The translations under genes were made by a program, and so were the position numbers. A stretch of 43,160 nucleotides of DNA, taken from NCBI GenBank assembly GCA_043802745.1, contig JAZDKU010000041.1, positions 1 through 43,160 on the forward strand, read 5' to 3'. Below the pieces are notes generated by a model. The model was not told the origin of the DNA. It saw nothing but the letters and a program-made list of their open reading frames with translations, and ran no database searches. Source of the DNA: STD1-80 sp043802745 (GTDB lineage Bacteria; Patescibacteriota; Minisyncoccia; Minisyncoccales; CG1-02-41-26). This document shows, piece after piece, positions 13,753 to 22,816 of the stretch (its first letter is position 1; the number at the start of each line of letters is the position of its first letter).

Positions 13753-15465
13753 ATGCAATTAGACCAGCCAGAACAAAAAGATTTTTGGGTTCATGAAACA
13801 GCCCAAGTTGAGGAAGGGGCTTTTATTGGGTTGGGAAGTAAGGTTTGGAATAATAGCCAAGTAAAAAAGGGAGCTGTGGTGGGCAAAAATTGCGTTATTG
13901 GCCATAATTGTTTTGTTAATTTTGGCGCAAAACTAGGAGATGGTGTTAAGTTAGAATCTAATATTGATGTTTGGGAGTTAGTGGAGCTTGAGGATTATGT
14001 TTTTGTTGGACCATCGGCTGTTTTTACTAATGATCCAAATCCAAGGGCTAAATATCCAAAATCAAAATTTCCAGAATACGGAAAATGGAGACCAACTTTA
14101 ATAAAAAAAGGAGCTTCTTTGGGGGCCAATTGCACAATTGTTTGTGGAAATACTGTTGGCGTGTGCGCTTTTGTGGGGGCTGGGTCAGTGGTAACTCATA
14201 ATGTGCCTGATTATGCCATTGTGGCAGGCAATCCTGCTAAAATAATTGGCTGGATGTGTGAATGCGGTAATAAATTAAATTTTGAAAATAAAGCTGAGGA
14301 CACATGCTTAGTTTGCGCTAAAAGGTATCAAAAAGTTGAAGAAAAAGTAAGCCAAAAAAATATGAAATTTCTTGATTTATCTCTCCAGTACCAATCTATA
14401 AAGTTAGAAATAGACAAAGCAGTCCAAAGCACTCTGGACAGTTGCCAATTTATTGGGGGAACGGAAGTTGAAAATTTTGAAAAAGAAATAGCAGAATATT
14501 GCCAAGCTAAAGAGGCAGTTTCGGTTAATTCGGGCACAGACGGTTTGTTTTTATCTTTAAAAGCCTTGGGAATTGGGGATGGGGATGAAGTTATTACCAC
14601 CCCTTTTACATTTGTGGCCACAGCCGAGGCTATTGCCAATGCTGGAGCAAGGCCAGTTTTTGCTGATATTGACCTTGAAACATTTAACATTGACCCAAAA
14701 GAAATTGAAAAGAAAATTACCAATAAAACCAAGGCTATTATCCCAGTACACCTCTTTGGTCAAATAGCGGATATGGAGGCCATAATGGCTTTAGCAAAAA
14801 AATATAATTTAAAGGTGATTGAAGATGCAGCTCAAGCAATTGGCGCAAAATCTAACGGCCGAAGAGCAGGCTCTTTTGGAGATTGTTCTTGTTTTAGTTT
14901 TTTCCCTTCTAAAAATTTAGGAGGATTTGGCGATGGAGGAATGATAACAACTAATCAGCTAGAAGTGGCTCAAAATATAAAGTCGTTAAGAAGCCATGGT
15001 TCTTCGCCTCAAGAAAAATATTTAAACTTAATTTTGGGGGTAAATTCGCGGTTAGATGGACTGCAAGCTAGTATTTTAAGGGTAAAATTAAAGTATCTTG
15101 AAGAATGGAACAGCAAAAGAGCCAGCAAAGCAGAGTATTACTCTGAAGGATTAAAAGACATCTCAAGCATTAAGGTTCCTTTGGTTTCTCAAGAAAAACA
15201 TATTTTTCATCAATATACAATTAGGGCTCAACAAAGAGATGCGTTAAAGGATTTCTTGGGTAAAGCTGGCATTCCAACAATGATTTATTATTTTTTGCCC
15301 CTTCATCTTCAGCCAGTTTTCTCTGGGCTTGGTTATAAAGAGGGCGATTTCCCCCAAGCAGAAAAAGCATCCCAAGAAGTATTGAGTTTACCTATTTTTC
15401 CTGAACTTTTAGAAACAGAGCAAGACGAGGTTATTAAAAAGATAAAAGAGTTTTTTATTGCATAA
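13753..15465 (+). CDS. Fused sugar N-acetyltransferase (WbpD-like) and PLP aminotransferase (WbpE-like)
   Basis: 570 aa. Residues 1-165 are a left-handed beta-helix acyltransferase with hexapeptide repeats (VWNNSQVKKGAVVGKNCVIG; closing IVAGNPAKIIGWM). C169, C171, C185 and C188 form a zinc-ribbon-like tail typical of this acetyltransferase family. Residues 204-570 are a DegT/DnrJ/EryC1/StrS aminotransferase (VNSGTDGLFLSLKALGIG; EDAAQAIGA), with the PLP lysine K387 in FFPSKNLGGFGDGG. The domains are usually separate proteins. M204 (ATG 14362) is where a stand-alone aminotransferase would begin. Together they would aminate and acetylate the C3 keto product of the preceding dehydrogenase, giving UDP-GlcNAc(3NAc)A. 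Substrate identity is inferred from context. Confidence 0.85.
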   Translation: MQLDQPEQKDFWVHETAQVEEGAFIGLGSKVWNNSQVKKGAVVGKNCVIGHNCFVNFGAKLGDGVKLESNIDVWELVELEDYVFVGPSAVFTNDPNPRAKYPKSKFPEYGKWRPTLIKKGASLGANCTIVCGNTVGVCAFVGAGSVVTHNVPDYAIVAGNPAKIIGWMCECGNKLNFENKAEDTCLVCAKRYQKVEEKVSQKNMKFLDLSLQYQSIKLEIDKAVQSTLDSCQFIGGTEVENFEKEIAEYCQAKEAVSVNSGTDGLFLSLKALGIGDGDEVITTPFTFVATAEAIANAGARPVFADIDLETFNIDPKEIEKKITNKTKAIIPVHLFGQIADMEAIMALAKKYNLKVIEDAAQAIGAKSNGRRAGSFGDCSCFSFFPSKNLGGFGDGGMITTNQLEVAQNIKSLRSHGSSPQEKYLNLILGVNSRLDGLQASILRVKLKYLEEWNSKRASKAEYYSEGLKDISSIKVPLVSQEKHIFHQYTIRAQQRDALKDFLGKAGIPTMIYYFLPLHLQPVFSGLGYKEGDFPQAEKASQEVLSLPIFPELLETEQDEVIKKIKEFFIA

Positions 15466-15490
15466 AATGATTATTGAGGATATTGGAAAA

Positions 15491-16438
15491 ATGTATAAAA
15501 AGGCCTTGGTAACAGGCGGGGCAGGGTTTATTGGCAGTCATATTTGTGAGGACTTGCTTGTTTCTGGCATAAAGGTTGTTTCTCTTGATGATTATTCGGC
15601 TGGCAAAGAAAAAAACCATAGCCATTTAGAAAAGCACCCAAATTTTTCAGCTGTAAAATGCGATATTACCAATAGCCAAGAGCTGTCAAAACATTTTCAA
15701 GGGGTTGACTTGGTTTTTCACAACGCTGCTTCTAAGAAAAACATTTGTTTGAAAGATCCAAGAAGGGATTTGGATGTTAATGCAGGGGGCACTTATAATA
15801 TGCTGGAACTCTCTAAGGAAAATGGCGTTAAAAAGTTTGTTCATGCTTCAACAGGCTCGGTTTATGGGGAAGCGCAACACATCCCCCAAAACGAGCAACA
15901 CCCATTAAATCCTGTTTCTTATTATGGGGTTAGCAAGTTGGCTGGCGAAAAATATGCTATTTTGTTTAATAAACTATTCGGTCTTAACGTTACGGTTTTG
16001 CGGTATTTTCATGTTTTTGGTTCTCGCCAAGAATCAAATGAGTTTGGCGGGGTTGTACCAATTTTTATAAGAAGTTTACTTGAAGGTCATCAGCCAATTA
16101 TTTTTGGCGACGGCAAACAAGAGAGAAGCTTTACCTATGTTAAAGATGTTGTAAAAGCAAATTTGTTAGTGGCTGTTAAAGAAAAATCAACTGGGGAAGT
16201 ATATAACTGCGCTTCTGGCATTTCAGTTACAATTCAAGAGCTGTGCGAGAAAGTTATTGAAGAGTTTGGCAAAAAAGGAATTGTGGAGCCAAAGTATGAA
16301 GATTGGTTAATTGGGGATATAAAAAAGTTCAACATTGACAACGCAAAGATTAAATCGCTAGGCATGGAATTTGAAACAGATTTTCATAAAGCGCTCAAAA
16401 CCACTATTGAAGAAACAAAAAAGTATTTAAACTCATGA
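15491..16438 (+). CDS. NAD-dependent epimerase/dehydratase (extended SDR)
   Basis: 315 aa from ATG 15491 (MYKKALVTGGAGFIGSH), with the NAD-binding TGGAGFIG near the N-terminus. The active-site triad shows in ASTGSVYG and YYGVSKLAGE (Y-x3-K). The C-terminal part has RYFHVFGSRQ and the SFTYVKDVV motif of UDP-glucose 4-epimerase-like enzymes. The frame is open to a TTG at 15458 and has an ATG at 15467, but the conserved N-terminus and a GAGG 12 bases upstream favour 15491. It probably interconverts UDP-sugars; whether it is a 4-epimerase or a dehydratase cannot be told. It overlaps the next gene by 4 bp. Confidence 0.8.
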   Translation: MYKKALVTGGAGFIGSHICEDLLVSGIKVVSLDDYSAGKEKNHSHLEKHPNFSAVKCDITNSQELSKHFQGVDLVFHNAASKKNICLKDPRRDLDVNAGGTYNMLELSKENGVKKFVHASTGSVYGEAQHIPQNEQHPLNPVSYYGVSKLAGEKYAILFNKLFGLNVTVLRYFHVFGSRQESNEFGGVVPIFIRSLLEGHQPIIFGDGKQERSFTYVKDVVKANLLVAVKEKSTGEVYNCASGISVTIQELCEKVIEEFGKKGIVEPKYEDWLIGDIKKFNIDNAKIKSLGMEFETDFHKALKTTIEETKKYLNS

Positions 16439-17559
16439 AGGATGTATCTTTATTGGTTATTTCAACTTATGGCGTAGGATTGAAAGTATGGAAAGACGGT
16501 GGTTTATATGACCGTGAGATTGGCTATTATAAAAAATTGGGAAAGTATATAGATGGGTTTGGCATTATGGTTTATGATAAAACCAACGAAAAGCCGTTTG
16601 ATGGGGGTTATGATTATTACTATAACCGCTATAAAATACCGAATATCATTTTTAGCTTTATTTGGCCTTTTTTAAATTTTAAGGCAATCAAAAAGTATAA
16701 TATAATAAGAACTAACCAGTTTTCTGGGGCTTGGGTGGGGTTATTAATAAAATTACTGCATAAAGAAAAGGTTTTTGTAATGAGGGGTGGCTATGCCTGG
16801 CATGCTAATAAAAAAGGATTTATTGCTTGGCTTATTGATGCTTCAATGAGTATTTGCTTGAAATTTGCTGATTTGGTTTTTTTTGTTTCCCCAGAAGACA
16901 GAGATGATTACTTGAAAAAATACGGCCAAGGATTTATAGCAAAATGTAGAATTTTGCCTAATTCCATTGATACGGATTTATTCAAGCCAAATAATAATCC
17001 TTCTGGCGATGGCAAAATTCATATTGCTCTTGTTGGCCGATTAGTTGAAATGAAAAACTTCCAATCAGCATTAATGGCCATTGCAAATTTAAAAGAAGAA
17101 TTAAAAAGTCAAGTGTGTGTTGATATTGTGGGATTGGGAGATTTTGCTGATAATTTAGTTGGTATTGCCAAAGAAAAAAAATTAAATTATAAATTTTGGG
17201 GGCCGTTAGCTAACAATGAAATTGCTAAAATTTTAAGTAATTCTGATATTTATTTATTGCCCCAGCTTTTTGCCTCTGGAATGAGCAAAGGTATTTTAGA
17301 AGCAATGGCTTGTGGCAATGTGGTTATTGTTTCAGATATTGAGGCTCACAAAACTACAGTTGAGGATAAGGTTGACGGGTTTCTTTGCAGAACCGACATT
17401 AAAAGCATTCAGGAGAAGTTAGATTATGTAATAGAGCGCCTTTCTTTTGAGGAAATAAAAAATTTAAGAAAAAAAGCAGTGGAAAAAGTGGAGAGTTTAT
17501 TCTCTATGGAAAAAACTGCAGAAAAAGAGTTTCAATATTTAAAATCAAAATCAAAATAA
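16435..17559 (+). CDS. Glycosyltransferase family 4 (GT-B)
   Basis: 374 aa. The C-terminal half is a GT4/Glycos_transf_1 domain: IALVGRLVEMKNFQSAL at about 196-212 (donor side), then DIYLLPQLFASGMSKGILEAMACGNVVIVSD at about 280-310 containing the E-x7-E-type motif. The N-terminal acceptor half has few recognisable motifs, as usual. There is no signal peptide or membrane helix, so it is cytoplasmic or membrane-associated and should transfer a sugar to a lipid-linked glycan. ATGA overlap with the SDR gene indicates translational coupling. Donor and acceptor are unknown. Confidence 0.85.
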   Translation: MKDVSLLVISTYGVGLKVWKDGGLYDREIGYYKKLGKYIDGFGIMVYDKTNEKPFDGGYDYYYNRYKIPNIIFSFIWPFLNFKAIKKYNIIRTNQFSGAWVGLLIKLLHKEKVFVMRGGYAWHANKKGFIAWLIDASMSICLKFADLVFFVSPEDRDDYLKKYGQGFIAKCRILPNSIDTDLFKPNNNPSGDGKIHIALVGRLVEMKNFQSALMAIANLKEELKSQVCVDIVGLGDFADNLVGIAKEKKLNYKFWGPLANNEIAKILSNSDIYLLPQLFASGMSKGILEAMACGNVVIVSDIEAHKTTVEDKVDGFLCRTDIKSIQEKLDYVIERLSFEEIKNLRKKAVEKVESLFSMEKTAEKEFQYLKSKSK

Positions 17560-17563
17560 TTAT

Positions 17564-18472
17564 ATGTTTAAAATATTAGTAACTGGAGGGGCTGGGTTTA
17601 TTGGTGCGCATTTGGTAAATAAATTAGTGGAGTTGGGGCATCATGTTTTGGTGATAGACAATCTTTCCACTGGTAAAAAAGAGAACATCAACTCAAAAGC
17701 CGAGTTTCATCAAATAGATATTTGTGACTTTGAAACAATGAATTTATATTTTAAAGACATTGATTATGTTTTTCATCTGGCTGCCTTGCCAAGAGTTTTG
17801 GTTTCAGTGGAAGACCCAATTAAAACTTCAAATGTTAACATAATGGGAACTATCAATGTTTTTGAGGCTGCCAGAAAAAATAATGTGAAAAGAGTGGTTA
17901 ATACCTCTTCTTCTTCGGTTTATGGCAACCAAGAGAAGTTGCCCCTTAAAGAGGATATGATTTTAACTCCAGTGAGCCCTTATGGTTTGCAAAAAATGGT
18001 TGGGGAGCGGTTTGCTGACCTTTACAGCGAGTTATATTCCTTAAAAGTTGTTTCCTTAAGGCCTTTTAATGTGTATGGTCCGGGGTTGGATTTTAGCTCT
18101 GATTATTCTTTGGCATTGGGAAGATTTTTGAAATTAAAAAAAGAAAACAAGCCCCTGACTATTGAGGGCGATGGTGAGCAGACCAGGGGATATTGTTATG
18201 TTGGGGACTTGGTTGAGGCATTTGTTTTGGCAATGCAAAGCCAAAAGATAAAGGGCGGGGAGGCAATAAACGCAGGTAGTGATAAGGCATACTCAATAAA
18301 TTTTTTAGCAGATTTGGTTGGAGGAGAAAAAGTTTATGGCCCTTCCAGAGTTGGCGATATCCGTCGCACTCAAGCCGATATTTCGAAGGCAAAAGAGTTA
18401 TTAAATTGGACTCCTAAGATGGATTTTATAGAAGGAGTTGAGATAACTAAAAAATGGTTCGATGAGCAATAA
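17564..18472 (+). CDS. UDP-sugar 4-epimerase-like SDR
   Basis: 302 aa extended SDR. The NAD motif TGGAGFIGAH is at about 6-15, the catalytic stretch is NTSSSSVYGN, and YGLQK (Y-x3-K) is near residue 143. The downstream RPFNVYGPG and RGYCYVGDLVEA motifs are those of GalE/WbpP-type epimerases. It is a second epimerase beside the one at 15491, so the cluster probably uses two different UDP-hexoses (for example UDP-GlcNAc/GalNAc and UDP-Glc/Gal). It is followed 12 bases later by the UDP-sugar dehydrogenase. No Shine-Dalgarno is present. Confidence 0.82.
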   Translation: MFKILVTGGAGFIGAHLVNKLVELGHHVLVIDNLSTGKKENINSKAEFHQIDICDFETMNLYFKDIDYVFHLAALPRVLVSVEDPIKTSNVNIMGTINVFEAARKNNVKRVVNTSSSSVYGNQEKLPLKEDMILTPVSPYGLQKMVGERFADLYSELYSLKVVSLRPFNVYGPGLDFSSDYSLALGRFLKLKKENKPLTIEGDGEQTRGYCYVGDLVEAFVLAMQSQKIKGGEAINAGSDKAYSINFLADLVGGEKVYGPSRVGDIRRTQADISKAKELLNWTPKMDFIEGVEITKKWFDEQ

Positions 18473-18484
18473 AATTTAAAACTT

Positions 18485-19375
18485 ATGATTAACAAAAAAA
18501 TTAACGAAATAACAATTGGGATAATGGGCGTGGGTATGGTGGGGGGAGCATTGAAAGATTATTTTGAAAAAAGGGGCAAGAAAGTTGGAGAAAACCTTTT
18601 TTTATACGATCCTTTTAAGGGTTTTGAGTCGATTGACGAAGTCAATAAGGCCGATGTTATTTTTATTTGCGTGCCAACACCTTATTTAAAAGGACCTGCC
18701 CTAAGGAGTCCGGCTGAGGCTCACTCGAAGCCCAAAGCCGAAGGGTTTGATTTGTCGTATGTGGAAGATGCTTTTTCTAAAATAAAAGGCGAAAAAGTAG
18801 TGGTTATAAAATCAACGGCCTTGCCAGGAACCACGCAAAAATTTCAAGACAAATACCCCCAGCACAAAGTTTTATTTAACCCAGAGTTTTTAACCGAGCT
18901 AACGGCCGAGCAAGATATGAGCTATCCAGACAGGCAAATTATTGGCTGCACAGAGCAGAGTTTTAATGTGGCCAAAGATATTATGATGCTTTTACCCCTA
19001 GCGCCTTATGAAAAAATAATGCCAGCCATTGAAGCTGAAATGGTGAAATATTTTGGCAATAATTGGTTTGCGGTGAAAGTATCTTTTGCTAATCAAATGT
19101 ATGATGTGTGCCAAAAACTAGGAATAAGCTATGACACAGTAATGGAGGGAGCATCAGCTGACAAAAGAATTGGGCCTTCGCATCTAGTGGTAATGCACAA
19201 GGGCTATAGGGGATATGGGGGCAAGTGCCTTCCAAAAGATATTAGAGCATTGATTCAGTTTGGAGATTCAATTGGGGTTGATTTGAAACTCCATAAAACA
19301 ACCGAAGAGATAAACAACGAATTGATGAAAATGCAGAACATTGATGACCCAGAAAAGTATTCTAAGCGCGAATAA
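18485..19375 (+). CDS. Short UDP-sugar 6-dehydrogenase (UDP-glucose/GDP-mannose dehydrogenase family)
   Basis: 296 aa against ~430 for ordinary family members. The NAD-binding domain (ITIGIMGVGMVGGAL; FICVPTP; VVVIKSTALPGTTQ) and the central domain (NPEFLTE; SFANQMYDVCQKLGI) are present, with the catalytic cysteine C248 in YGGKCLPKDI. The C-terminal UDP-binding domain is missing. An insertion of about 15-18 residues (GPALRSPAEAHSKPKAEG) interrupts the usual junction between PTPY and FDLSYVEDAF. It would oxidise C6 of a UDP-hexose to a uronate, feeding the WbpB/WbpE/WbpD steps upstream. Short versions may exist in CPR; whether this one is active is unknown. Confidence 0.8.
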   Translation: MINKKINEITIGIMGVGMVGGALKDYFEKRGKKVGENLFLYDPFKGFESIDEVNKADVIFICVPTPYLKGPALRSPAEAHSKPKAEGFDLSYVEDAFSKIKGEKVVVIKSTALPGTTQKFQDKYPQHKVLFNPEFLTELTAEQDMSYPDRQIIGCTEQSFNVAKDIMMLLPLAPYEKIMPAIEAEMVKYFGNNWFAVKVSFANQMYDVCQKLGISYDTVMEGASADKRIGPSHLVVMHKGYRGYGGKCLPKDIRALIQFGDSIGVDLKLHKTTEEINNELMKMQNIDDPEKYSKRE

Positions 19376-19376
19376 T

Positions 19377-20378
19377 ATGAAAAAACCTTTAGCTAAATTG
19401 GGGGTTGGTCCGATGAGTTTAGAAATCATTGAAGCGGTTTTTAGGTATTCAGATACCAAAGAAAGTCCATTGATGTTAATTCCTTCGCTTAGCCAGATAA
19501 ATTTTAGCGGTGGCTATGTTAATAATTGGACTACGACCCAGTTTGCAGAATTTATTGCCTTAATGCGCAAGAAATACCAGAAAGCCGTTGTTTATATGTG
19601 TCGTGATCACTGCGGGCCAGGGTTTAATGGTGATAATTTGCTTGATGTGCAAAAAAATATTGATGATGACATTGATAATGGGTTTAATCTTATCCATATT
19701 GATTTTAGTAAATTAAAAGGGTCTTATGATGATATTTTGCAAGAATCCAAAAAAGCCATAATAAACATTAAGGCAAAAAATCCACAAGTAATGATAGAGG
19801 TGGGCACTGACGAAAACACAGGAGCTTTTTTAGAAGATATTGAACGAATTGAAAAAGAAATGCAGTTTTTTACCTCAATTTGCCCAATTGAATTTTTTGT
19901 CTGCCAAACTGGAAGTTTAGTAAAAGAAGTAAATCAGCGAGGAGGTTTCAATGCTTCATTTTTAGAAAAAGTTAAAGAAAAAGCTGATAAATTTAATCTG
20001 GCATTAAAAGAACATAATGCCGACTATCTAGACAGCAGTTTAATAGGCCAAAGAAAAGGTATAATTAGCGCTTTAAATGTTGCCCCGCAGTGCGGTGTTT
20101 TACAAACGCAGTTAACCATAGAAAAGTGTTTGTTTTATGGTATTGACTTCACTGATTTTTTGCAAGAGGCCTATAACAGCCGAAAGTGGGAAAAGTGGAT
20201 GGATAAAAGCCAGCCATCAAATGCTTTTTTGTGTTCTATTATTGCTGGACATTATGTTTTTGCTGGGGAGTCCTATAAAAAATTATTTTATAAAATAAGC
20301 CAAAGAGAAAACTTTCAAGAAACAGTGATTAACTATTTTATAGATTATATAAATTATTATGTGGAAAATTTTAGCTAA
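19377..20378 (+). CDS. GatZ/KbaZ-like TIM-barrel protein, function uncertain
   Basis: 333 aa from ATG 19377 (MKKPLAKLGVGPMSLEII); the upstream ATG at 19341 lies inside the dehydrogenase gene and adds residues without family resemblance. The protein resembles the non-catalytic subunit family of tagatose-bisphosphate aldolase: MCRDHCGPG (compare GGDHxGP) near residue 75, FNLIHIDFSKLKG, then MIEVGTDEN and FFVCQTGSLV. Alternating strands and helices fit a TIM barrel. In this cluster it more likely acts on a sugar phosphate or a glycan precursor than in tagatose catabolism. I am not certain of the family. It overlaps the following methyltransferase by 20 bp. Confidence 0.55.
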   Translation: MKKPLAKLGVGPMSLEIIEAVFRYSDTKESPLMLIPSLSQINFSGGYVNNWTTTQFAEFIALMRKKYQKAVVYMCRDHCGPGFNGDNLLDVQKNIDDDIDNGFNLIHIDFSKLKGSYDDILQESKKAIINIKAKNPQVMIEVGTDENTGAFLEDIERIEKEMQFFTSICPIEFFVCQTGSLVKEVNQRGGFNASFLEKVKEKADKFNLALKEHNADYLDSSLIGQRKGIISALNVAPQCGVLQTQLTIEKCLFYGIDFTDFLQEAYNSRKWEKWMDKSQPSNAFLCSIIAGHYVFAGESYKKLFYKISQRENFQETVINYFIDYINYYVENFS

Positions 20379-20982
20379 AGGAGCGTTGATTCTGCACAAT
20401 ATGGCTTACAGGGCAAGTTCCATTTTGGCAATAAAAGCAGAAGGAGGGTTGCACCCAAAACACCGGCTTATAAATTACCATCAGTTTTTTTTAGATAATA
20501 TAGAGAAGGGTAGCGTGGTGTTGGATATTGGCTGTTCAAGCGGAAACTTGGCTTTTGACTTAGCTAAAAAGGCAAGCAGAGTTGTTGGTATTGATTTAAA
20601 TAAAAACTATTTAAACAAGGCCAAGAAAAATAAGCAAGCCCAAAATATTGATTACATTTTAGGAGATGCTACAACTTACGAATTTAAAGAAAAGTTTGAT
20701 TTTATAGTTTTGTCTAATGTTTTAGAGCATATTGAAAAAAGAAAAGAATTTTTAGAGAAAATAAAGTCCTTGGCAAATAAGTTTTTAATAAGAGTGCCTA
20801 TACTAGATAGGGACTGGATTACTTTATATAAAAAAGAAATGGGCGTGGAATACCGCCTCGATAGAGGCCATTTTGTGGAATATACTAAGGATAGCTTTGA
20901 AAAAGAAATGAGAGATGCTGGCTTAAAAATAGAAAAGTTCTCAATAAATTTTGGAGAGATTTTGTGTGTAATTTTAGTGTAA
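20359..20982 (+). CDS. Class I SAM-dependent methyltransferase
   Basis: 207 aa. Motif I is VLDIGCSSGNLAFDLA at about 54-69, motif II VVGIDLN, motif III DYILGDATTY, and post-motif FIVLSNVLEHIE. The layout is a Methyltransf_11/25-type Rossmann fold. The N-terminal HPKHRLINYHQFF is a substrate-side segment. In a glycan operon it probably methylates a sugar or lipid-linked intermediate. The 20-bp overlap with the upstream gene and 5-bp gap to the next suggest tight translational coupling. Confidence 0.8.
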   Translation: MWKILAKGALILHNMAYRASSILAIKAEGGLHPKHRLINYHQFFLDNIEKGSVVLDIGCSSGNLAFDLAKKASRVVGIDLNKNYLNKAKKNKQAQNIDYILGDATTYEFKEKFDFIVLSNVLEHIEKRKEFLEKIKSLANKFLIRVPILDRDWITLYKKEMGVEYRLDRGHFVEYTKDSFEKEMRDAGLKIEKFSINFGEILCVILV

Positions 20983-20987
20983 AAAGT

Positions 20988-22811
20988 ATGAGTAGATATA
21001 TTTTAGGCATAAGTTGCTTTTACCATGACTCGGCTGCTGTTTTATTAAAAGATGGAGAAATTTTGGCTGCTTGCCAAGAAGAAAGATTTACCAGAAAAAA
21101 GCAAGACTCATCTTTTCCTAAAAACGCAGCTGATTATTGTTTGAAAGTAGCCAATATAAAAGCTAGTGATCTTGAATCAGTAGCTTTTTATGATAAGTCG
21201 TTTTTAAAATTTGAGCGATTATTAGAGACATATCTGCAATATGCGCCAAAAGGGCTAATTTCTTTTATTAAATCAATGCCAATTTGGATGAAGCAGAAGA
21301 TTTGGATAAAAGAACAAATTAAAAAAGAGCTTGGTTTTACTGGCGAGATAATCTTTCCTGAACACCATCAATCGCATGCGTCCTCGGCTTTTTTCCCCTC
21401 GCCATTTCATAAAGCTGCTTTTTTAACAATGGATGGCGTGGGAGAGTGGGCAACTACTAGCTTTGGTGTGGGAGAAGGCAACAAAATAAAAATAATGTCG
21501 GAAATTAACTTTCCGCATTCTTTGGGGCTTTTGTATTCAGCATTTACTTATTACACCGGTTTTAAGGTGAATTCAGGGGAGTATAAAGTAATGGGCTTAG
21601 CTCCCTATGGCGAGCCGAAATATAAAGATTTAATTTTATCTAAAATTGTTGATTTAAAAGATGATGGTTCTTTTAAGTTAGATATGGATTATTTTAATTA
21701 TTGTTCTGGTTTAACAATGACCAGTGAAAAATTTCACAAGACCTTTGGCGGTCCACCCCGTAAAAAAGAATCGCAGTTAACACAAAAAGAAATGGATTTG
21801 GCTCGTTCTGTACAAGAAGCAACCGAAGAGATTGTTTTGAAAATTGCCAAACACATTAAAAAAGAAACCAATCAAGATTATTTATGTTTGGCGGGCGGGG
21901 TGGCTTTGAATTGTGTGGCTAATGGCAAGTTATTGCAAAGCGGATTATTTAAAGATATTTGGATTCAACCCGCAGCTGGTGATGCTGGAGGGGCTTTGGG
22001 GGCTGCATTATTTGCCTGGTATCAGTGTTTAGGCAACGAGAGAATAGCTGATAATATTAATGACTTTCAAAAAGGTTCTTATTTGGGCCCAGAATTTAGC
22101 CAAGAAGAGATTAAGAAATATTTAGAAAGCAATCAAATTTCTTATCGCCAGTTAAATTATCAAGAAATAGTAGAAACAACCGCTGATTTAATAGCTCAAC
22201 AAAAAGTAGTTGGTTGGTTTCAGGGAAGAATGGAATTTGGGCCAAGGGCTTTAGGGGGGCGGTCAATTTTAGGGGACGCTCGTTCGGTTGAAATGCAGAA
22301 AACCTTGAACTTGAAAATAAAATTTAGAGAGAGTTTTCGGCCTTTCGCGCCATCGGTTTTAGCTGAAAAAGCAAGCGATTACTTTGAAATTGATAGAGAA
22401 AGTCCATATATGCTTTTAACAGCGCAAGTTAAAAAAGATCTTCTTCGCGAAATGACAAAAGAGCAAGAAAATTTATTTGGTTTGGAAAAACTCAATGTGC
22501 CACGCTCAACTATTCCAGCGATTACCCACATTGATTATTCAGCTCGTTTGCAAACTGTTAATAAAACAACTAATCCATTATATTATCGCCTGTTAGAAGT
22601 TTTTGACCAAAAACATAATTGTCCAGTTATTATTAATACTTCTTTTAATGTGAGGGGTGAGCCGATTGTTTGCTCTCCCAAAGACGCTTATCTGTGCTTC
22701 ATGAGAACAGAAATGGATTATTTGGTTTTGGGTAATTTTTTACTGGATAAAAAACAGCAAAAACAATTACAAAAAGACAGTAATTGGAAAAAAGAATTTG
22801 AGCTTGATTAA
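20988..22811 (+). CDS. NodU/SxtI-family carbamoyltransferase
   Basis: 607 aa from ATG 20988 (MSRYILGISCFYHDSAAVLL); a GTG at 20964 overlaps the previous gene and is less likely. The N-terminal ASKHA-like domain has ISCFYHDSAA, EERFTRKKQD, HHQSHASSAFFPS (metal/carbamoyl-adenylate site) and MDGVGEWATT. LCLAGGVALNCVANGK and PAAGDAGGALGAA follow. The C-terminal domain has MEFGPRALGGRSIL, SFRPFAPSVL and INTSFNVRGEPIV. The family moves carbamoyl from carbamoyl phosphate to a hydroxyl of a sugar or antibiotic. The next genes are sxtJ- and sxtK-like, and carAB, which makes the donor, lies ~2.4 kb downstream. Acceptor sugar unknown. Confidence 0.92.
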   Translation: MSRYILGISCFYHDSAAVLLKDGEILAACQEERFTRKKQDSSFPKNAADYCLKVANIKASDLESVAFYDKSFLKFERLLETYLQYAPKGLISFIKSMPIWMKQKIWIKEQIKKELGFTGEIIFPEHHQSHASSAFFPSPFHKAAFLTMDGVGEWATTSFGVGEGNKIKIMSEINFPHSLGLLYSAFTYYTGFKVNSGEYKVMGLAPYGEPKYKDLILSKIVDLKDDGSFKLDMDYFNYCSGLTMTSEKFHKTFGGPPRKKESQLTQKEMDLARSVQEATEEIVLKIAKHIKKETNQDYLCLAGGVALNCVANGKLLQSGLFKDIWIQPAAGDAGGALGAALFAWYQCLGNERIADNINDFQKGSYLGPEFSQEEIKKYLESNQISYRQLNYQEIVETTADLIAQQKVVGWFQGRMEFGPRALGGRSILGDARSVEMQKTLNLKIKFRESFRPFAPSVLAEKASDYFEIDRESPYMLLTAQVKKDLLREMTKEQENLFGLEKLNVPRSTIPAITHIDYSARLQTVNKTTNPLYYRLLEVFDQKHNCPVIINTSFNVRGEPIVCSPKDAYLCFMRTEMDYLVLGNFLLDKKQQKQLQKDSNWKKEFELD

Positions 22812-22816
22812 AACAT

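Noticed and set aside
19341..19376. Extended start of the GatZ-like protein at ATG 19341
   Set aside because: It lies within the 3' end of the dehydrogenase gene; ATG 19377 follows that stop directly and matches the family N-terminus.
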